The position numbers and the translations under genes were made by a program. A stretch of 35,469 nt of DNA from Leptolyngbyaceae cyanobacterium MO_188.B28 (GTDB lineage: Bacteria; Cyanobacteriota; Cyanobacteriia; Phormidesmidales; Phormidesmidaceae): contig JASJDH010000009.1 in the NCBI GenBank assembly GCA_030065175.1, forward strand, positions 1-35,469. Direction: 5' to 3'. A model generated the notes under the pieces. It was not told where the DNA came from. It ran no database searches and was given only the letters and a program-made list of their open reading frames with translations. Of this stretch, positions 32,697 through 35,469 are shown one piece after another (the first letter of the stretch is position 1; each line of letters starts with the position of its first letter).

Positions 32697-33413
32697 TCAC
32701 CAGCCAGCCGATTGAGCCGCCTGAACCAAGGTTGGATGCCCCCACCAAAACAACAGAACAAAGAAAGCGACGCCGAGATACGCAGGCCGTATAAATTCTC
32801 CCAATTTCAGGGCTTGCCGACCTTGAATAATGGCTAGAAAAGGAATAATAGAGGTGCGAGCTTTGATCGCTTCAAAGGCTTCCCCATAGCGAGAGCCCCA
32901 ACGACGATCGCCATGCCAAACGGCAAATGCGTGGTGCAAAATTAATCCGAGGGACGTAACGATGGTAAACGTCGTCCCCAACCAAAGGGTATGAGCGATG
33001 CACCAAATTACCTGGCCGACCATTTGGGGATGACGAGTAATTCGGATAACGCCAGTTTCGTATAAATGAACCTGAGGTTTCTGAATAGCGGCTATTTCTA
33101 GCAGATTGAAGGTAGCCGGATAGAGAAACAAAAATGAAATCGCCGACAGCACCCAAACAGTTGTTTGCATCCCAGGCGTTCCTTGAAGATTCCAAAGTCT
33201 GAGACCATCGTAACGATGACCGATGAAGTAAGTAATCAAGATCACCGCCAGCGGGATACTCACCAGAGCAAAGAGGATCCGATATGCACGGGAGCCCATC
33301 AGTTTCTCTCCCTGTGGCCGCAAAGCCGCTAACCCACTGTGGGCGATCGCAAATCCCAGCAAAAGCCCCAGCATAACGAAGTGGCTAGACGTTAGCCAAT
33401 TAAGGTCGGTCAT
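32697..33413 (-). CDS. NnrU-family membrane protein, likely 15-cis-zeta-carotene isomerase (Z-ISO)
   Basis: 238 residues with about six hydrophobic helices (for example FVMLGLLLGFAIAHSG and TTVWVLSAISFLFLYPATF). NnrU family hallmarks are present: IAHSG, ITRHPQMVGQ and IAHTLW, whose His residues are candidates for binding heme b. In plants and cyanobacteria the NnrU homologue Z-ISO isomerises the 15-cis bond of 9,15,9'-tri-cis-zeta-carotene, which lets carotenoid synthesis proceed in the dark. NnrU of denitrifiers is the alternative, but no denitrification genes are present and the host looks like a cyanobacterium. The stop is 209 bp before the thioredoxin gene start, on the same strand. Confidence 0.8.
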   Translation of the reverse strand: MTDLNWLTSSHFVMLGLLLGFAIAHSGLAALRPQGEKLMGSRAYRILFALVSIPLAVILITYFIGHRYDGLRLWNLQGTPGMQTTVWVLSAISFLFLYPATFNLLEIAAIQKPQVHLYETGVIRITRHPQMVGQVIWCIAHTLWLGTTFTIVTSLGLILHHAFAVWHGDRRWGSRYGEAFEAIKARTSIIPFLAIIQGRQALKLGEFIRPAYLGVAFFVLLFWWGHPTLVQAAQSAGW

Positions 33414-33599
33414 GATGTAAACAAAATGAATTTAAGTATCTAGGTGTAAGCGTAAGCGATATTCGGCCTCCAAAATGCACTGTCAAACTCTGGCCAATCC
33501 AACTAAACTAGCTGGGTTGGGGATTGTTAGACGCATTCCTCTATTCCGAAAAGCTTCAAACACCTCAATGGGGCCAGGCGCAATACTCAGGTGAACCCA

Positions 33600-33634
33600 T
33601 AAAAAGCCAGAGGCGCGGTATGACCGCGCCTCTG
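33600..33634 (-). terminator. Rho-independent terminator downstream of petE
   Basis: CCAGAGGCGCGGT (33606-33618) and ACCGCGCCTCTGG (33622-33634) form a perfect 13-bp stem with a 3-base loop. Read on the minus strand the stem is followed by CTTTTTA. It lies about 220 bases after the petE stop, giving that mRNA a long 3' untranslated region. Confidence 0.8.
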
Positions 33635-33680
33635 GAAAGAATAAAGCTTATTCAGAGCTAGAGAAAGCTAAATCCGATAA

Positions 33681-33851
33681 GTTGAAGCTGAAACAGCAAT
33701 TAAGACAAGAGACAAAGCGGAAATTAAGCTTTACCGTCTGATCTACGAACACCTTAGGATCAATACCCTAGAAATTAACCCATGGCTCGCCGCACAGCTA
33801 GTTGCTCAAATCAAGCAGGCGTTACCTATAACACCTTTGCGAAGTCGGTAG
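33681..33851 (+). pseudogene. Coding-like remnant without a start codon
   Basis: An open stretch of 56 codons ends at TAG 33849-33851. Its translation includes KLYRLIYEHLRINTLEINPW and LAAQLVAQIKQALPITP, which look like real protein (amphipathic helices, balanced composition). There is no ATG, GTG or TTG in frame after the preceding stop. Just upstream another frame reads LEKAKSDKLKLKQQLRQETK, so a frameshift inside a once longer gene is likely. The parent gene is not recognised. Antisense to the petE 3' region. Confidence 0.4.
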
Positions 33852-33855
33852 AGAC

Positions 33856-34239
33856 TTACTGGACAACGATTTTACCAACCATGCCAGCACCGCGATGAGG
33901 TTCGCAGTAGTAAGTATATTCCCCTGGAGTATCAAAGGTAGAAGAATAGGTCTCACCGGGTGAAAAAGACAAGTTGCTGTGGGACTTATCAGACGCCGAT
34001 GAATCTTCGAAGACGACATTATGGGGGGCCATCTTGTTGTTAACCCACTTGACGGTGTCGCCAGCCTGAATAGTTACTGAAGGTGGGTCGAACGCCAACA
34101 TGCCAGAATCAGATCCCATTTTTACTTCGACAGTGGCAGCCGAAGCTGGAGACATCCACAGCATAAATCCACCGATAACCAGAGCAACCGTTAGAAAAGC
34201 AGCTCCCAAGCTACGGGAAATCTTCGCAATCAATTTCAT
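33856..34239 (-). CDS. petE: Plastocyanin
   Basis: 127 residues. Export signal [20 protein letters not shown], cleaved near ASA-ATVEV, gives a mature protein of about 93 residues. The four type-1 copper ligands are present: His in MAPHNVVF, then Cys, His and Met in [14 protein letters not shown]. The start is well placed, with AGAGGTAACTT before ATG. It carries electrons from the cytochrome b6f complex to photosystem I in the thylakoid lumen. Cyanobacterial petE is often copper-regulated against petJ (cytochrome c6), but petJ is not in this window and no regulator site can be named. The next gene upstream is psbV, another lumenal protein, on the same strand with a 581-bp gap, so each likely has its own promoter. 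Confidence 0.96.
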   Translation of the reverse strand: MKLIAKISRSLGAAFLTVALVIGGFMLWMSPASAATVEVKMGSDSGMLAFDPPSVTIQAGDTVKWVNNKMAPHNVVFEDSSASDKSHSNLSFSPGETYSSTFDTPGEYTYYCEPHRGAGMVGKIVVQ

Positions 34240-34820
34240 AAGTTACCTCTGAAGGCTGAGTCTAAAATTCGTTCACTCATTAAATAGTTTATCTTGGATT
34301 ATTGTTTTTCCGAGCAAGTTAACGGTTTAATCAAAGCTATTTTCACTAAGTTTTGGCTAAGGACCAAATTTTGCCCTCTAAAGACAGAATTTAGCAATCT
34401 ACGACCCCATACTGAATGCTTGCCGGTTTAGTTCAAGACCATAACATTGCGCATCAATCAGGAAATAATCAGTCCCTAATGACTGCAGTAGACGCCGCTC
34501 ATCCGAAATGCTTGGAAGTCTGAATACAAACTATCCAATCCCAGACACAAATCTGACCCTAAATGCAAGGCAGACGCAGTTGGAAAGAATAGCTGTAGCA
34601 ACAATGGAGTCTTTGACCCACGGAATATGAATGTTTAAAAAATAAACGCCTGGTGAAAAGTCGCTCCGAGAGATAGAGGAGAACAAGCATAATTGTCGCT
34701 AATCAGCCAATCGCCTCTAATGATCTCTCGAAACATTATTTCCTAGCCAGAAGAACTCTATTTTGCTACAGCTAATCTCAGTTGATGAGGAAACGTAACT
34801 ATGCACTCATGAAAGTGAAT
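34240..34820. other. Intergenic region between psbV and petE
   Basis: 581 bp with no supportable ORF, RNA or terminator. The part next to petE is A+T-rich, with TAAACT and TATTTAAT-like stretches on the minus strand that could be the -10 region. Nothing else I can support. Confidence 0.4.
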
Positions 34821-35321
34821 TTACGGAGCCGAGAACCGATACTTACCGGCGCCCCACTGATCGCCAACCACTTTAGGTTGAATCAGGATATAGCCCGCGA
34901 TCGCCACCAAGTCGTCATCACTTAAATTCCGCATCTTGGGGAAAACATCAGAACTCTTGGTGCTCGGGTGAATTTCAGAAATTTCAGTCAACCCATCATA
35001 GGTCGTTGGATTATTCATGAAATCCACAAGCGCTGCGACATTATCTCGGGCAGGAAGAGCGCCCGCCAACATATCAGTACCAAGACCCACACTATAATTT
35101 GTCTTAGTAACGCCGCCTGCATGGCAGGTGCCGCAGGTCGAGTTGAATAGTTTCTTTCCTTGGGTAACTTGTTTCAAACTTAAAATTAGAGTATCCCCTT
35201 GGGAATTAAGGGGGACAGTCCGGGTGGCTTCATCTAGCTCGGCGGCAAACGCACTCCCCCCAAACAGGTTACCGAGAAAAAATACAGTGGCTAAAACCAG
35301 CCAAATGTATCTCTTAAACAT
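34821..35321 (-). CDS. psbV: Cytochrome c550, photosystem II extrinsic protein PsbV
   Basis: 166 residues from ATG 35321, which has AGGAG six bases upstream; the ORF track begins four codons earlier. Signal peptide MFKRYIWLVLATVFFLGNLF, cleaved near AFA-AELDEA. Heme c site CGTCH within FNSTCGTCHAGG. The second axial His is in EIHPSTKS, a PsbV hallmark, and the end AIAGYILIQPKVVGDQWGAG is the conserved C-terminal region. PsbV binds the lumenal face of photosystem II and stabilises the manganese cluster with PsbO and PsbU. Full length. Its downstream gene is petE; psbV2 or petJ, often found next to psbV, are not seen here. Confidence 0.96.
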   Translation of the reverse strand: MFKRYIWLVLATVFFLGNLFGGSAFAAELDEATRTVPLNSQGDTLILSLKQVTQGKKLFNSTCGTCHAGGVTKTNYSVGLGTDMLAGALPARDNVAALVDFMNNPTTYDGLTEISEIHPSTKSSDVFPKMRNLSDDDLVAIAGYILIQPKVVGDQWGAGKYRFSAP

Positions 35322-35469
35322 GGTTCTCCTCAAAAAAATTATGGCTTAAGTTATCAGACACAGATCACAGCCTGACTCAAATTCTTGGGAGTTCATAAAG
35401 TAGCCCTGAATAGAGGGACAACCACAAACAAGGCGAAACCTCGCCCCATTAGCGCTGCCTAATTTTCCC

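Larger units (their letters stand above)
33414..33855. other. Intergenic region downstream of petE with terminator and gene remnant
   Basis: About 440 bp. It holds the petE terminator (33600-33634) and a coding-like plus-strand remnant (33681-33851), each listed separately. 33414-33600 shows nothing I can support beyond the likely promoter of the NnrU gene. Confidence 0.5.

Overview
The window reads as chromosomal DNA from a cyanobacterium, most likely a filamentous or Oscillatoriales-like one, although the rank is inference. The evidence is: genes for cytochrome c550 (PsbV) and plastocyanin (PetE); many copies of the HIP1 octamer GCGATCGC; a PATAN-REC (PatA-type) response regulator; a cyanobacterial LpxB-related glycosyltransferase; an NnrU/Z-ISO carotenoid isomerase homologue; and palindromic intergenic repeats of the kind common in these genomes. 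I saw no rRNA, tRNA, CRISPR array, intact insertion sequence or phage module.

Layout. 1-3537 (minus): a general amino acid ABC importer, binding lipoprotein then two permeases; the second permease runs off the left edge. 3953-5718 (plus): LpxB-related protein and a small two-helix membrane protein. 5810-8039 (minus): histidine kinase then OmpR-type regulator. 8750-11465 (plus): ArsS radical SAM protein (arsenosugar pathway) and two tandem TVP38/TMEM64 membrane proteins, followed by a 5'-truncated Rpn/DUF4351 remnant and a large MscS-type channel. 13754-18653 (minus): the most unusual part, a two-gene operon with overlapping reading frames. It encodes an AAA/KAP-like P-loop ATPase and a 1177-residue TPR-STAND ATPase with coiled coil, one membrane helix and a C-terminal TPR. 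A cyanobacterial palindromic repeat is inserted in frame between Walker A and Walker B of the big protein, and a second repeat forms its C-terminus. Around it are a Uma2-type nuclease gene, a PLDc_N-TPR membrane protein and a divergent Ser/Thr kinase with a TPR tail, so 13.7-22.5 kb is rich in ATPase, TPR and signalling proteins.

23018-26702: a PEP-CTERM exported protein convergent with a large exported metzincin-type zinc protease, sharing a perfect 15-bp bidirectional terminator. 26703-28008 is gene-poor but holds a 78-residue gene with an ideal ribosome binding site. 28009-32091 (plus): QueG, PATAN-REC regulator and RibD. 32086-33413 (minus): thioredoxin-like protein and NnrU/Z-ISO homologue. 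33856-35321 (minus): the lumenal electron carriers PetE and PsbV.

The best candidate for something undescribed is the overlapping AAA plus TPR-STAND gene pair. Its architecture resembles NTP-dependent signalling or conflict systems, but no effector domain is recognisable and the function is not known to me. The in-frame colonisation of its long gene by mobile palindromes is directly visible.
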